From assembly GCA_963626285.1 (NCBI GenBank), contig CAVFWQ010000001.1, positions 17,739 through 81,738 of the forward strand: a DNA stretch of 64,000 bases, read 5' to 3'. This document shows positions 1 to 8,437 of this stretch, piece after piece. The DNA is from CAVDRM01 sp963626285 (GTDB lineage: Bacteria; Bacillota; Clostridia; Christensenellales; Aristaeellaceae). Made by a program: the position numbers and the translations under genes. The notes under the pieces are model-generated. The model ran no database searches and was not told where the DNA came from. It saw nothing but the letters and a program-made list of their open reading frames with translations. How positions within the stretch are numbered: the first letter of the stretch is position 1; the number at the start of each line of letters is the position of its first letter.

Positions 1-48
1 ACAGCGGGCTTTTTTCCCCGCATTGCCGCTCGATGAAAAAACGCGTCC

Positions 49-1146
49 TCAATCGCACAGGCACTCTGCAAGGAACAGCATGGCCAGCGCCTGTCCGTAA
101 GGCATCGGCTTCAGCTCAATCTGCTTGTAGAAGTCCTTGGATTCCCGTCCCATGGGCGTTCCGTAGGAAACCTGATGGACGGCGCCGTCATCATCAATGT
201 AATTCAGGATAGGGCTCAGCGCTTTTTCGGCTGCGGCGGCATAGCGCTTTTCCAGCAGCCCGGTGTGGACGGCTTTCAGGATGCCATAGGCAAAGCCGCA
301 GGTAGCGCTGGCTTCGACATAGGATGTCGGGTCGTCGATGAGGGTGTGCCACATGCCGTTTTCATTCTGGTATTGAAGCAGGCTGTCCGCCTGAGCGCGC
401 AGGACATGTTCCAGCTTCTGCTTCATCTCGGAGCTGACATCCGCCATCTGACAGAATTCCGGAATGGCGATGGTCACCCAGCAGTTGCCTCGTCCCCAGA
501 ACGCGCCGGAAAAATGATGCCGTCCCTGAAAGGTCCAGCCATGATACCACAGGCCGGTTGTAGGGTCTGCCAGATACTTTGCGTGGAGCAGGAACTGATA
601 CAGCGCCTCATCTGTATATTCCCGCCTTCCTTCGATACGCCCCATGTTTGCCAGAAACAGCACGGTCATAAAAAGCGTATCGTCCCAAAGCTCCTGATCA
701 TTCAGGGTATCGGAGGTCATATGCTGGAAGCCGCCCTCCTCGGTTCTGGGAAGCTTCTCCATGATCCACTTAGCCGCGTCACGGCAGGGAGCCAGATACT
801 TTTCCGCCCGAAGATATTCGCCCACATAGGACATGGTCAGAAACGGCGTCATGGTGTTCACATTCAGCGCGGGGAAGCCTATCTCGATTTGACCGTCGAA
901 GAACTTTGTCAGAATGTCCAGATATCGGGTGTCCCCGCTGTTCTCAAACAGCCGCCACAGGCCGTAAAGGCCAACGCCCTGAGGCCATTCCCAATGCTCA
1001 TAGCGGCGGATGTCGTCACCGGCAAGGCTTCGCTCCTTCATGCCCGCCAGAAATATCTCATCGTCCTCATAAAGAATGGGGATAAAAGCTTTCAGCAGAC
1101 GCTCCAGCTTTTCTTTGATCATCGTTGTCTGCGTTTTGTTTTCCAT
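49..1146 (-). CDS. Glycoside hydrolase family 105/88, unsaturated rhamnogalacturonyl or uronyl hydrolase
   Basis: A cytoplasmic enzyme of 365 residues, close to the usual GH105 length (YteR type). The family removes the delta-4,5-unsaturated uronic acid from oligosaccharides made by polysaccharide lyases. The sequence shows the (alpha/alpha)6-barrel pattern rich in W, Y and G, including ELWDDTLFM, the region carrying the catalytic Asp of YteR, and HGWTFQGRHHFSGAFWGRGN. No signal peptide is seen, so the substrate must be imported. It is the last gene of the Opp importer operon and starts 9 bp after the HAD gene. I chose ATG 1146 because GAGG lies 7 bp upstream; the frame also offers TTG 1152. 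Whether rhamnogalacturonan, alginate-like or glycosaminoglycan disaccharide is the substrate cannot be read from sequence. Family call is firm; specificity is inference. Confidence 0.85.
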   Translation of the reverse strand: MENKTQTTMIKEKLERLLKAFIPILYEDDEIFLAGMKERSLAGDDIRRYEHWEWPQGVGLYGLWRLFENSGDTRYLDILTKFFDGQIEIGFPALNVNTMTPFLTMSYVGEYLRAEKYLAPCRDAAKWIMEKLPRTEEGGFQHMTSDTLNDQELWDDTLFMTVLFLANMGRIEGRREYTDEALYQFLLHAKYLADPTTGLWYHGWTFQGRHHFSGAFWGRGNCWVTIAIPEFCQMADVSSEMKQKLEHVLRAQADSLLQYQNENGMWHTLIDDPTSYVEASATCGFAYGILKAVHTGLLEKRYAAAAEKALSPILNYIDDDGAVHQVSYGTPMGRESKDFYKQIELKPMPYGQALAMLFLAECLCD

Positions 1147-1155
1147 AAGCAAACC

Positions 1156-1692
1156 TCACGCTTCGTCTTGGAGTTTTGCCTCAAGCTCATGCAGCAGCTC
1201 AAGCAGCTGCGCCGGTGTGCTGACCGTGTAGCAGGGCTTCCAGTCCGGCTCTTCCGCGGTGTGGAAGTAGCGGGGAGACCAGTCCAGCCACACGGATATC
1301 ATCCCCTGCCGATTAGCGCCCGCGATGTCTTTTTTCAAATTATTGCCGACCATCACGATGCGGCCTTTGTCTGCTTGCGTCAATCCCAGCTTTTCACAGG
1401 CCGTCTCGAACATGATAGAATCCGGCTTCTGCCTGCCCACCACCTCGGATATGATCCACGCATCAAAGCAATAGCCCAGCCCGTTCTTCCGATAGACATT
1501 CTGAAAGGACTCCCATTCGCCGTCGGCCACCAAAGCGATGGTAAAGCCCTCGTCGTGCAGCGTCTTCAGCACCTCCCCCGCTCCGGGAATCAAAGCGGCC
1601 TCCTGCACGATGCCCCTGTCGTCCCTGATTTGGGAAGATTCGTCAATGATGGTATCGCCGCTGTCGGTGAAAATAATCAGCTTCTTACTCAT
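1156..1692 (-). CDS. HAD-superfamily hydrolase
   Basis: A Rossmann-type HAD protein of 178 residues. Motif I reads IIFTDSGDTIIDE, so the usual second Asp of DxDGT is replaced by Gly (DSGDT), which is atypical for a phosphatase. Motif III and IV regions are visible as RQKPDSIMFE and RIVMVGNNLKKDIAGANRQGM. A cap insert follows motif I. ATG 1692 was chosen over the longer frame (start 1740) because CAGAGG sits 8 bp upstream and it gives an 8-bp overlap with the preceding ATPase gene, the same overlap seen between the two ATPase genes. In this operon it could act on a phosphorylated sugar released from imported oligosaccharide. That role is inference and the substrate is unknown. Confidence 0.75.
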   Translation of the reverse strand: MSKKLIIFTDSGDTIIDESSQIRDDRGIVQEAALIPGAGEVLKTLHDEGFTIALVADGEWESFQNVYRKNGLGYCFDAWIISEVVGRQKPDSIMFETACEKLGLTQADKGRIVMVGNNLKKDIAGANRQGMISVWLDWSPRYFHTAEEPDWKPCYTVSTPAQLLELLHELEAKLQDEA

Positions 1693-2683
1693 AAGAAAAA
1701 CCTCTGAGTTCCAGTTCCTCCGCACGGTGGCAGGCAACATAATGGCCGGGCTTCAGCTCCCGATATTCCGGCGTGCATTCCCTGCACTTTTCAGTGCAGT
1801 AACGGCAGCGGGTATGGAAGAAGCAGCCGCTAGGCGTGTTTGCGGGATTGGGGATCTCACCCTTTAAAGCAATGCGCTCGATTTGAACGGTGGGGTCCGC
1901 TACGGGCACTGCGGAAAGAAGCGCTTCGGTGTACGGGTGCAGCGGCTTTTCAAACAGGTCTTCCGTTTTGCTGAACTCAATCAGTCTGCCGAGGTACATC
2001 ACGCCGACCTTGTCGGAAATATGCTCCACGACCGACAAATCATGGCTGATAAACAGATAGGTCAGGTTCATATCCTTCTGCAGGTCGCGCAGCAGATTGA
2101 TGACCTGCGCCTGAATGGAAACGTCCAGCGCGGATACCGCTTCGTCGCAGACGATAATCTGCGGCCGCACAACCAGCGCCCTTGCAATGCCGATGCGCTG
2201 TCTCTGCCCGCCGGAAAAGGCGTGCGGATAACGCATCAGGTAGGTGGGGTTCAGCCCGACCTTTTTCGCCATTTCCTTGACCATCTGATCCATTTCGGCT
2301 TTCGCCATCTTCGGATAATTCGCCTTCAGCGGCTCCTTGATGATGTCCAAAACCGTCATGCGGGGGTCCAGCGAAGAGTAGGGGTCCTGAAAAATCATCT
2401 GGATCTCCTTGCGGATCTCCTTTCGCTCCTTTTTGTCAACCTTCAGGAAATCCACTTCCTCGCCTGCTCGCGTGCGGTAAAACACCTCACCCTCGGACGC
2501 CTCATACGCGCGGACGATGCAGCGTCCCAAGGTCGTCTTGCCGCAGCCGGACTCGCCGACAATGCCGATGGTTTCGCCGGGGCCGACGTCAAAGCTGACG
2601 TCTGTCACCGCCTTCACCGTGATGCCCTTTGAGAAAAAGCGCTTGTGCAGATTCCTGACTTCCAAGATATTTTCCTTATGCAT
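1685..2683 (-). CDS. Oligopeptide/oligosaccharide ABC transporter ATP-binding protein, OppF/DppF type
   Basis: This 332-residue protein is one of two ATPases energising the importer. It has Walker A GESGCGKTT (about residue 43), Q-loop MIFQDPYSSLDPRMTV, signature FSGGQRQRIGIARAL and Walker B IIVCDEAVSALD, where Ala replaces the common Pro of DEPVSALD. The C-terminus carries the family-typical oligopeptide-transporter tail with a cysteine group (CFFHTRCRYCTEKC). AAGGAGG lies 9 bp before ATG 2683, and the gene overlaps the upstream ATPase gene by 8 bp. Opp-family ATPases serve both peptide and oligosaccharide importers; the GH105 gene downstream favours sugar here. Confidence 0.88.
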   Translation of the reverse strand: MHKENILEVRNLHKRFFSKGITVKAVTDVSFDVGPGETIGIVGESGCGKTTLGRCIVRAYEASEGEVFYRTRAGEEVDFLKVDKKERKEIRKEIQMIFQDPYSSLDPRMTVLDIIKEPLKANYPKMAKAEMDQMVKEMAKKVGLNPTYLMRYPHAFSGGQRQRIGIARALVVRPQIIVCDEAVSALDVSIQAQVINLLRDLQKDMNLTYLFISHDLSVVEHISDKVGVMYLGRLIEFSKTEDLFEKPLHPYTEALLSAVPVADPTVQIERIALKGEIPNPANTPSGCFFHTRCRYCTEKCRECTPEYRELKPGHYVACHRAEELELRGFSYE

Positions 2684-3746
2684 TCCCTGCGCCCTCCTTT
2701 TCCCTCAGGAGCGCCTCCGCACCTGCCCGCTGCGCCCGGCACGCCTCGTGGGGGCAGTTAAAGCATGCGATTTTGTGTCCCGGCGCTACTTCCACCAGCT
2801 CAGGCTCGGCCTTATTGCAAAGACCCTCGATCCGCACATCGCACCTGTCGTAAAAGCCGCAGGCCTTCGGCAGATTCATGGCAAGGGGCACCGTTCCCTC
2901 GATGGAAAAGAGTCTGTCCGCCTTCTTGGAGCCGATTTTATGGACAGAGCCTATCAGCCCTCTGGTATAGGGATGCTGCGGATTTGCATAAATTTCCTTT
3001 GCGTCCGCGCTTTCCACGATTTTTCCGAGGTACATGACCGCCACGCGGTCGCACATCTTCGCAACCACTCCCAAATCGTGGGTAATAAACAGAATCGCGG
3101 TATTGAAATCCTTTTGCAGCTCCTTCATCAGCTCCAAGATCTGCGCCTGAATGGTGACGTCCAGCGCCGTGGTCGGCTCATCGGCAATCAGCAGCTTGGG
3201 GTTGCACACCAGCGCCATGGCAATCAGGGCACGCTGCAGCATGCCGCCCGAAAACTCATGCGGATACTGATGATAGCGCTTTTCCACATTGGCAATGCCC
3301 ACCTTGCGCATGACATCCATGGAAATTTCCCTGGCCTTTTTCTTGTCCTTGGTGATGTGCAGCAGGGTAGCCTCGTTGATTTGGTTGCCGATGGTGTACA
3401 TGGGAGAAAAAGCCACCATGGGTTCCTGAAAAATCATGGAAATTTCCTTACCGCGGATGGAGCGAATCCTGTCGCTCTTTTTTTCATTCGCCAGACGGAT
3501 GAGGTCCACTTCCCCGTGCTGCGCGGAATCAAATATAATCTGTCCGCTTGAAACGCACTTCTTTTCGTTGATGCCGAGAATCGCCTTACAGGTCAGCGAC
3601 TTGCCGCAGCCGGACTCTCCGACCAGCCCCAGGGTTTCGCCCTTCTTCATTTCAAAGGTGACGCCGCGCACGGCCGTCAGAAGACCATCCGCCATATGAA
3701 TGTCCACATGGAGGTCTTTGACTTCCAGAATATCGTCCTTATTCAC
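2676..3746 (-). CDS. Oligopeptide/oligosaccharide ABC transporter ATP-binding protein, OppD/DppD type
   Basis: This is the partner ATPase of the importer, 356 residues from the start used here. It shows Walker A GLVGESGCGKS, signature FSGGMLQRALIAMAL, Walker B LLIADEPTTALDVT, H-loop FITHDLGVV and the C-terminal Opp tail CGFYDRCDVRIEGLC. I prefer GTG 3746, which has GGAGG 8 bp upstream. ATG 3761 is possible, but its AAGGAA abuts the start codon directly. The gene follows oppC by 19 bp, or by 4 bp with the longer start. Subunit type is clear; transported substrate is not. Confidence 0.87.
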   Translation of the reverse strand: MNKDDILEVKDLHVDIHMADGLLTAVRGVTFEMKKGETLGLVGESGCGKSLTCKAILGINEKKCVSSGQIIFDSAQHGEVDLIRLANEKKSDRIRSIRGKEISMIFQEPMVAFSPMYTIGNQINEATLLHITKDKKKAREISMDVMRKVGIANVEKRYHQYPHEFSGGMLQRALIAMALVCNPKLLIADEPTTALDVTIQAQILELMKELQKDFNTAILFITHDLGVVAKMCDRVAVMYLGKIVESADAKEIYANPQHPYTRGLIGSVHKIGSKKADRLFSIEGTVPLAMNLPKACGFYDRCDVRIEGLCNKAEPELVEVAPGHKIACFNCPHEACRAQRAGAEALLREKEGAGNA

Positions 3747-3765
3747 GTCGTATGCCTCCATTTCC

Positions 3766-4905
3766 TTATTTATACGGGTCTGCCGCGTCTCTCAGGCCAT
3801 CGCCGAGGAAGTTATACGCCAGCACGGTAACGACCACGAAGATGATGGGAATCAGCTTGTGGGGGTTGCCGGCGATTTCCGTCACGGAGCTTGCTTCCTG
3901 CAAAAGGACGCCCCAGCTCGTTGCGGGAGACTTGATGCCCAGACCGAGGTAGGACATGGATGTTTCGCCGACGATGGAGCCGGGAATGCTCATGGTCATG
4001 GAAACAATCAGGTAGCTCATGAAGCCCGGCACCATGTGCTTCCAGATGATGTTCCATGTGGAAACGCCGGAAATCCTCGCCACCATCACATAGTCCTCGT
4101 TCTTCAGGGACAGCATCTTGCCGCGGACAACGCGGGCCATGCCCGTCCAGTTGATGAATGACAGAATCAGCGTCATGTAAAAATACATTTTGATGGTGGA
4201 AATGCCGGCGGGAATGGCGACGGAAAGCGCCATCCACAGGGGGATCTGAGGCACCGCGCCGATAACTTCGATGATGCGCTGGACAATGATATCAAACATT
4301 CCTCCGAAATAGCCGGACAGAGAGCCGATGAGAATGCCCAGAAAGAAGCTGATGATGGCACTGGCAAAGGGAATCGTCAGAGAGACCTGACTGCCGAAGA
4401 GCACCCTTGAGAACAGGTCGCGCCCCAGAGAGTCCGCGCCGAAGAGCATCAGCTTCGCGCCCGTTCCTCCGTTGCTGCCCTTCCCTACGCCGAACAGATG
4501 CAGATCCGTCTGAAACAGCCCCAGAAATTTATATTCCGTGCCGTGCGTAAAGAACTCGACGGGATAATATTCCGAGGTGTCGTCCGTGTACGTTACGGTA
4601 AAGGTCGTTTTATCGATGGTCTTTTGCAGCTTGTAGACATAAGGGCCGACGTATTCGCCCTCATACACAAAGTGAATTTTGGTGGGAGATGCGTTGCGGT
4701 ACAGGCCGTCAAACTCCTCCAAGCCGTAGGGAGCGATAAAATTGCCGAACAGGGCGCAGAAATACAGGATGCCGAGGATGACCATGGACACACGCGCCAG
4801 CTTGTGCTTTTTCAGCTTTCTGCCCATCAGAATCCACTGGGAAGCAAGATAATAGTCTTCCTGAGACTTTTCTTTGTTCTTGAAAATCCTTCCGAAAAAG
4901 CGCAT
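3766..4905 (-). CDS. ABC transporter permease, OppC/DppC type with periplasmic-side insert
   Basis: This 379-residue inner-membrane permease is longer than the 290-310 typical of DppC. An N-terminal OppC_N segment precedes the first helix (ARVSMVILGILYFCALFGNFI). About 90 extracellular residues follow (KIHFVYEGEYVGPYVYKL to TDLHLFGVGKG), then the motif FGADSLGRDLFSRVLFG, five further helices and the EAA coupling loop. From memory, this type of beta-rich insert is seen in Opp-family importers assigned to oligosaccharides in Thermotoga and alphaproteobacteria, which agrees with the GH105 gene in this operon. Its start ATG overlaps the oppB stop (TAATG) and GGAGG lies about 10 bp upstream. Confidence 0.86.
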   Translation of the reverse strand: MRFFGRIFKNKEKSQEDYYLASQWILMGRKLKKHKLARVSMVILGILYFCALFGNFIAPYGLEEFDGLYRNASPTKIHFVYEGEYVGPYVYKLQKTIDKTTFTVTYTDDTSEYYPVEFFTHGTEYKFLGLFQTDLHLFGVGKGSNGGTGAKLMLFGADSLGRDLFSRVLFGSQVSLTIPFASAIISFFLGILIGSLSGYFGGMFDIIVQRIIEVIGAVPQIPLWMALSVAIPAGISTIKMYFYMTLILSFINWTGMARVVRGKMLSLKNEDYVMVARISGVSTWNIIWKHMVPGFMSYLIVSMTMSIPGSIVGETSMSYLGLGIKSPATSWGVLLQEASSVTEIAGNPHKLIPIIFVVVTVLAYNFLGDGLRDAADPYK

Positions 4906-5984
4906 TATCTTCCACCTCCGGAGTAACGAATTCTGGGGTCGAGAAACGCCAGCACGATGTCGGACAGCAGGATGCCGATGACCACCAGAATCGCCTGAAT
5001 CATCACGATGCCGCCTGCCAAATATACGTCTCCGGTCTGCAGGGCTTTGAGCAATTCCGGGCCCTGAATGTCTATCATCAGCACCATGGCCGTGACCGTG
5101 GAGCCGGAGAACAGCGTGGACAGCACGCCGCCCAAGCCGGAAACGGTGGGGTTGATGGCGGCGCGGAAGCAGTACTTCATGATGATTTTCCGCTCCGAAA
5201 CGCCCTTTGCTCGGGCGGTCAGGGTATACTGTCTGCCGACCTCATCCAGCATCTGGGCGCGCACGGAGCGGATGATGCCGCAGGTGCCGGAGGTGCCGAT
5301 GACCAGAAAGGGAATGACCATGCTCTTGAGGAACGGGAAGAAGCCGCTCAAATCCAAGCCGACGTTGGCGTTTCCCGTCCATTTATACGACAGATACATC
5401 AGCATGAACGCCAAAATAAAGTTGGGCACCGCGGCGCCGAGGAAGCCGAAAAACGAGGAGATATAGTCCCCGATGGAATATTGATGGGTGGAGGCATAGA
5501 CCGCGATGGGCAGCGATACGCCGTACTGAAATATCAGAATCAGCGCGGAAACCAGCATCGTCAGCGGCAGGCGGTCATTGATGACGGCCAAGACGTTCTT
5601 GCCGTAGGCGAAGGAATATTTCCAGTCATGGTGGGAGCCGTACAGCCGGTAATAGGAGGAATCCGCGGGCGTCCAGATGATGCCGGATATCCACTTGATA
5701 TACCGCTCAAGAATCGGCAAATCCAAGCCGTACTCCGCACGCAGGGCGTCCGCCTCCGTCTGGCTGACATATTCGCCTTCCGAAGCGAGCTTGGAAATCT
5801 GCCGGTCCACATAGTCTGTTTCCGGAAGCTGAATCACGAAGAATATCAGCACCGAAATCAGAAACAGTGTGGGAATGAACATGAGCAGCCGCTTGATGAT
5901 ATACTGCACCAGATCCCGCTGAAAAAAATCCTTTGCCGAACGAAGGAAATTCCTGTCCTTTGGGTTCATTTTTTGTTCATTCAT
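4905..5984 (-). CDS. ABC transporter permease, OppB/DppB type
   Basis: This 359-residue membrane permease pairs with the OppC-type subunit. The first helix (LLMFIPTLFLISVLIFFVIQL) is followed by an extracellular segment of about 90 residues, and the BPD transmembrane region starts near LTMLVSALILIFQ. The coupling loop reads RAKGVSERKIIMKYCFRAAINPT, matching the OppB pattern (ARAKGLS..). The start has AAAGGAA 7 bp upstream. The gene lies about 256 bp behind the binding-protein gene, separated by a strong hairpin and a palindromic repeat, so it may be expressed below the binding protein. Confidence 0.87.
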   Translation of the reverse strand: MNEQKMNPKDRNFLRSAKDFFQRDLVQYIIKRLLMFIPTLFLISVLIFFVIQLPETDYVDRQISKLASEGEYVSQTEADALRAEYGLDLPILERYIKWISGIIWTPADSSYYRLYGSHHDWKYSFAYGKNVLAVINDRLPLTMLVSALILIFQYGVSLPIAVYASTHQYSIGDYISSFFGFLGAAVPNFILAFMLMYLSYKWTGNANVGLDLSGFFPFLKSMVIPFLVIGTSGTCGIIRSVRAQMLDEVGRQYTLTARAKGVSERKIIMKYCFRAAINPTVSGLGGVLSTLFSGSTVTAMVLMIDIQGPELLKALQTGDVYLAGGIVMIQAILVVIGILLSDIVLAFLDPRIRYSGGGR

Positions 5985-6001
5985 GCAAATTTCCTTTCGT
6001 C

Positions 6002-6048
6002 ATAAAGTTTGGGAGCGGGGAAACTGGTTCCCCGCCCCCCAAGCTTTG
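6002..6048 (-). promoter_or_regulatory. Strong intercistronic stem-loop before oppB
   Basis: On the transcribed strand a 12-bp stem (GGGGGCGGGGAA with TTCCCCGCTCCC, one G-U pair) closes a 5-base loop. It is extended by AAAGCTT/AAACTTT pairing to about 20 bp. It lies between the binding-protein gene and the oppB ribosome-binding site and has no T-run, so I read it as an mRNA processing or stability element, or a partial attenuator, rather than a full terminator. Confidence 0.6.
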
Positions 6049-6073
6049 ATCATGCGTTATTGGTTCTTTTCAA

Positions 6074-6235
6074 GGGCAGCACCGCACAAATGAGGCGGCA
6101 CGATAAATCGTGAATTTTGTGTCAGATACGATTGCAAAAATCGATGGTTTACTGGATGTAAATCGAGATTTTTGCAAGAAGTAGATGGCGCAAAAGGCAC
6201 ATTTTTGCGAGTCGCCGAATTGTGAGGGGATGCCC
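6074..6235. repeat. Nested palindromic intergenic repeat (MITE/REP-like)
   Basis: This 162-bp, AT-richer segment has imperfect terminal inverted repeats: GGGCAGCACCGCACAA at the left, and GGGCATCCCCTCACAA read inward from the right. Inside are a CACGAT-AA-ATCGTG palindrome at about 6099-6112 and a perfect 11-bp inverted repeat TTGCAAAAATC/GATTTTTGCAA (6132-6142 and 6167-6177) enclosing a smaller TTTAC/GTAAA stem. No ORF is present. It sits inside an operon, so it is probably transcribed and folded. The repeat nature is inferred from structure; a second copy was not found in this window. Confidence 0.55.
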
Positions 6236-6240
6236 AAGCA

Positions 6241-8190
6241 TCACTCGGCCTTGAACAGCGTCTCGTAATGAACGATATTCGCGTACATATACAGGTCGGC
6301 CCACACCAAATCGTCGGGATAATTCTTCAGGTCGGAGGTGACCAGATTGTAGTTGCCCGCGCTCTGCAGGTAGGCGATGGTCCACAGGTTCGCCTTGTGG
6401 ATTTCGTAAATCTCCAGGTTGTAGGCTTCCCTTTCTTCGGTGTCGGGGGTCGCCGCCCACTTTTCATAGATTTCAATCAGCTTCGCCATATCGCCGGTGG
6501 GCTCAACGCCGCTTGCGCCCTTGGTGCCGTACCATGTGCCGAAGTCGCCGTACCACTCGGCGGACTGAATAATCGGAACGAAGGGAGCGACGCGGTCAGC
6601 CATGGATACGCCGCCAATGCTGGTATGGGGCTGAATGACGGCAGTCCAGTCGTTGTTATCGATTTCCATGTCGAACGTGGCCATTTCGTATTCCTTCCAG
6701 GCAGTCTTGATACCGACGGCATTGTAATACTGCTCCAGAATCGGATACTGGTTCACGGCGCCGGAATCCAGATAGCCGTAGAAGGTCAGCAGGAAGTCGG
6801 AGCCGTCGGCAAAGTCATAGAAGCCGTCGCTGCCCATGACCAGGCCGCACTCCTCCAGCAGGCTCTTGGCCGTCTGGACATCATACTCGGTCCACTTGTT
6901 AATCCACTCTTCGTCATAGCCGAAGTTGCCGACCTGGGGAGCGGACTGACCGGGCTCGAGGAAGCCGTCAAAGAGCAAGTCAGACAGCTCGGTGCGGTTA
7001 ACGGCGATGGAAATGGCGTGACGGAAATTGATGTTGTTGAACAGCTGCGCGTAGTTGCTGTCCTTGTGGGTATAGTTGAAGGTGACATTCACGGTGCCCC
7101 AGTCCGTGCTGGAGAAGGTGCGCAGAACGGCGGCATCGCCCATATCAGACAGGATGGAAGCGATGTCAGCCATGTTGACATTCAGAATATCGACCTCCTT
7201 GGAGCGGAACAGAAGCTGATCCTGACCGGCCTCAGAAGTCTTGGTGTATACGATGCCGTCGCAGTACGGAAGCTGCTGACCGGCCGCGTCCACCTTCCAG
7301 TAGTAAATGTTGCGGTCGAGGTGGCAGACGGAACTGCTGTTGGTCTCTCCCGCTCTCAGGACGAAGGAGTTGACCGTGGGAAGGCCACCGATGTTCCAGC
7401 AGTTATAGGAAACAGCCTTGCCAAGATCCTTGATGGTCGCCTTGTCGACGCCCTTGGCCAGCGCGTTTGCAAGCGCCTGCTCGTCGGTCAGACCGGTATC
7501 AGACCAGTATTCGTTCTCCACATAGATGGAGGAGGGAATCAAGTCGGACATCCAGTGAGAGGGAGCCCAGCACCACTTGAAGTCGCCGTTTTCGATGAAG
7601 TCGGCGGGATACTTGGCGGTATCAAACGTCCAGGTGACGGTGTAGTCATCGACCTTGGTCAGCTTGGCGTAGTTTTCGGTTTCCTTATCAATCAGAGCAG
7701 ACCAGCTCTTTTTGGTGTCGAAATTGGAAAGATGGCACATATAGTACCAGAAGGTGATGTCATCGGCGTTGAAATCGTCGCCGTCGGACCACTTCATGCC
7801 TTCGCGCAGATAGAAGGTCCAGACGGTGTAGTCTTCGTTATGCTCATAGTTCTGGATAACGTTGGGATAATAGGAGCCGTCCGTATCGCGGCGGATGATG
7901 GTCTCCAGCGTGGGTCTAGATAAATCCCAGGAGCCGCCGCCGCCGACCAGATTGATCGTGCCGCCGTACGTGCCGACTGCAAGCTCGCCGCCGGTGGCGT
8001 CAAGCTTTGAGACGAAAATATCTTCCGCAGCGGGCAGACGTTCCTCTACCTTGCCGTAGGTGCCCAGCGCCGTGATGGCGGGCGCCTCGGAGTAGGCTGC
8101 GGGGGCTTCGGCTGCTAAAGCCGTCGGGACAAAGGCCGCGGCAGTCAGAACCATTGTCAGAGCCAGAAGCAGAGCTGTTAGCTTCTTCAT
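6241..8190 (-). CDS. Extracellular solute-binding protein, family 5 (Opp/Dpp type)
   Basis: This 649-residue SBP_bac_5 protein is the likely receptor of the importer. The N-terminus is a Sec signal peptide (KKLTALLLALTMVLTAAAF) with a signal peptidase I-like site after ALA (residue 26). No lipobox cysteine is present, which is unusual for a Gram-positive binding protein. Family landmarks include WTFYLREGMKWSDGDDFNADDITFWY and the region NINFRHAISIAVNRTEL. GGGAGG lies 9 bp upstream of ATG 8190. It is the first gene after the divergent araC promoter region. Binding partners in this family range from peptides to oligosaccharides; the GH105 in the operon favours unsaturated uronic-acid oligosaccharides (inference). 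Confidence 0.86.
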   Translation of the reverse strand: MKKLTALLLALTMVLTAAAFVPTALAAEAPAAYSEAPAITALGTYGKVEERLPAAEDIFVSKLDATGGELAVGTYGGTINLVGGGGSWDLSRPTLETIIRRDTDGSYYPNVIQNYEHNEDYTVWTFYLREGMKWSDGDDFNADDITFWYYMCHLSNFDTKKSWSALIDKETENYAKLTKVDDYTVTWTFDTAKYPADFIENGDFKWCWAPSHWMSDLIPSSIYVENEYWSDTGLTDEQALANALAKGVDKATIKDLGKAVSYNCWNIGGLPTVNSFVLRAGETNSSSVCHLDRNIYYWKVDAAGQQLPYCDGIVYTKTSEAGQDQLLFRSKEVDILNVNMADIASILSDMGDAAVLRTFSSTDWGTVNVTFNYTHKDSNYAQLFNNINFRHAISIAVNRTELSDLLFDGFLEPGQSAPQVGNFGYDEEWINKWTEYDVQTAKSLLEECGLVMGSDGFYDFADGSDFLLTFYGYLDSGAVNQYPILEQYYNAVGIKTAWKEYEMATFDMEIDNNDWTAVIQPHTSIGGVSMADRVAPFVPIIQSAEWYGDFGTWYGTKGASGVEPTGDMAKLIEIYEKWAATPDTEEREAYNLEIYEIHKANLWTIAYLQSAGNYNLVTSDLKNYPDDLVWADLYMYANIVHYETLFKAE

Positions 8191-8224
8191 GTTTGCGTTC
8201 CTCCCAAATTATGTTTTTACGTTC

Positions 8225-8240
8225 AAGAATACGCATTCTT
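8225..8240. promoter_or_regulatory. Palindrome in the leader of the binding-protein operon
   Basis: A perfect 6-bp inverted repeat AAGAAT-ACGC-ATTCTT lies just downstream of the predicted transcription start. It is a candidate repressor operator or a short RNA stem. No matching regulator is known. Confidence 0.35.
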
Positions 8241-8254
8241 AAACTCTGATTATT

Positions 8255-8282
8255 ATTATACAGATTTCACAGAAAAAGTCTA
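8255..8282 (-). promoter_or_regulatory. SigA-type promoter of the Opp/GH105 operon
   Basis: On the minus strand the -10 is TATAAT (8255-8260) and a weak -35 TAGACT (8277-8282) lies 16 bp away. A good -10 with a poor -35 fits a promoter needing an activator, and a regulator gene is divergent from it. Confidence 0.55.
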
Positions 8283-8283
8283 C

Positions 8284-8325
8284 GCATATTATGTCTTTTT
8301 TTGAAAAACTTTATTGCATTTTATG
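8284..8325. promoter_or_regulatory. Candidate AraC-regulator binding sites
   Basis: Two direct repeats GCATATTATG (8284-8293) and GCATTTTATG (8316-8325) are 32 bp apart, about three helical turns. The nearer one abuts the weak -35 of the Opp operon. This is the arrangement expected for a dimeric AraC-type activator bound beside RNA polymerase. The motif is seen directly; its link to the adjacent regulator is inference. Confidence 0.5.
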
Positions 8326-8437
8326 CTTTTTTGAGCCTGTGTATTCTCCTTTTTCCGCCGTCGCGCCTGTCCGTACGCCTTTTTTCGCAAGCAGCGCATG
8401 GCTTGTCTGTCCGTGAAATGATTCTCTCAGCACAATA

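Noticed and set aside
175..1707. 510-residue plus-strand frame over GH105 and HAD genes
   Set aside because: Antisense shadow; no promoter or ribosome-binding site.
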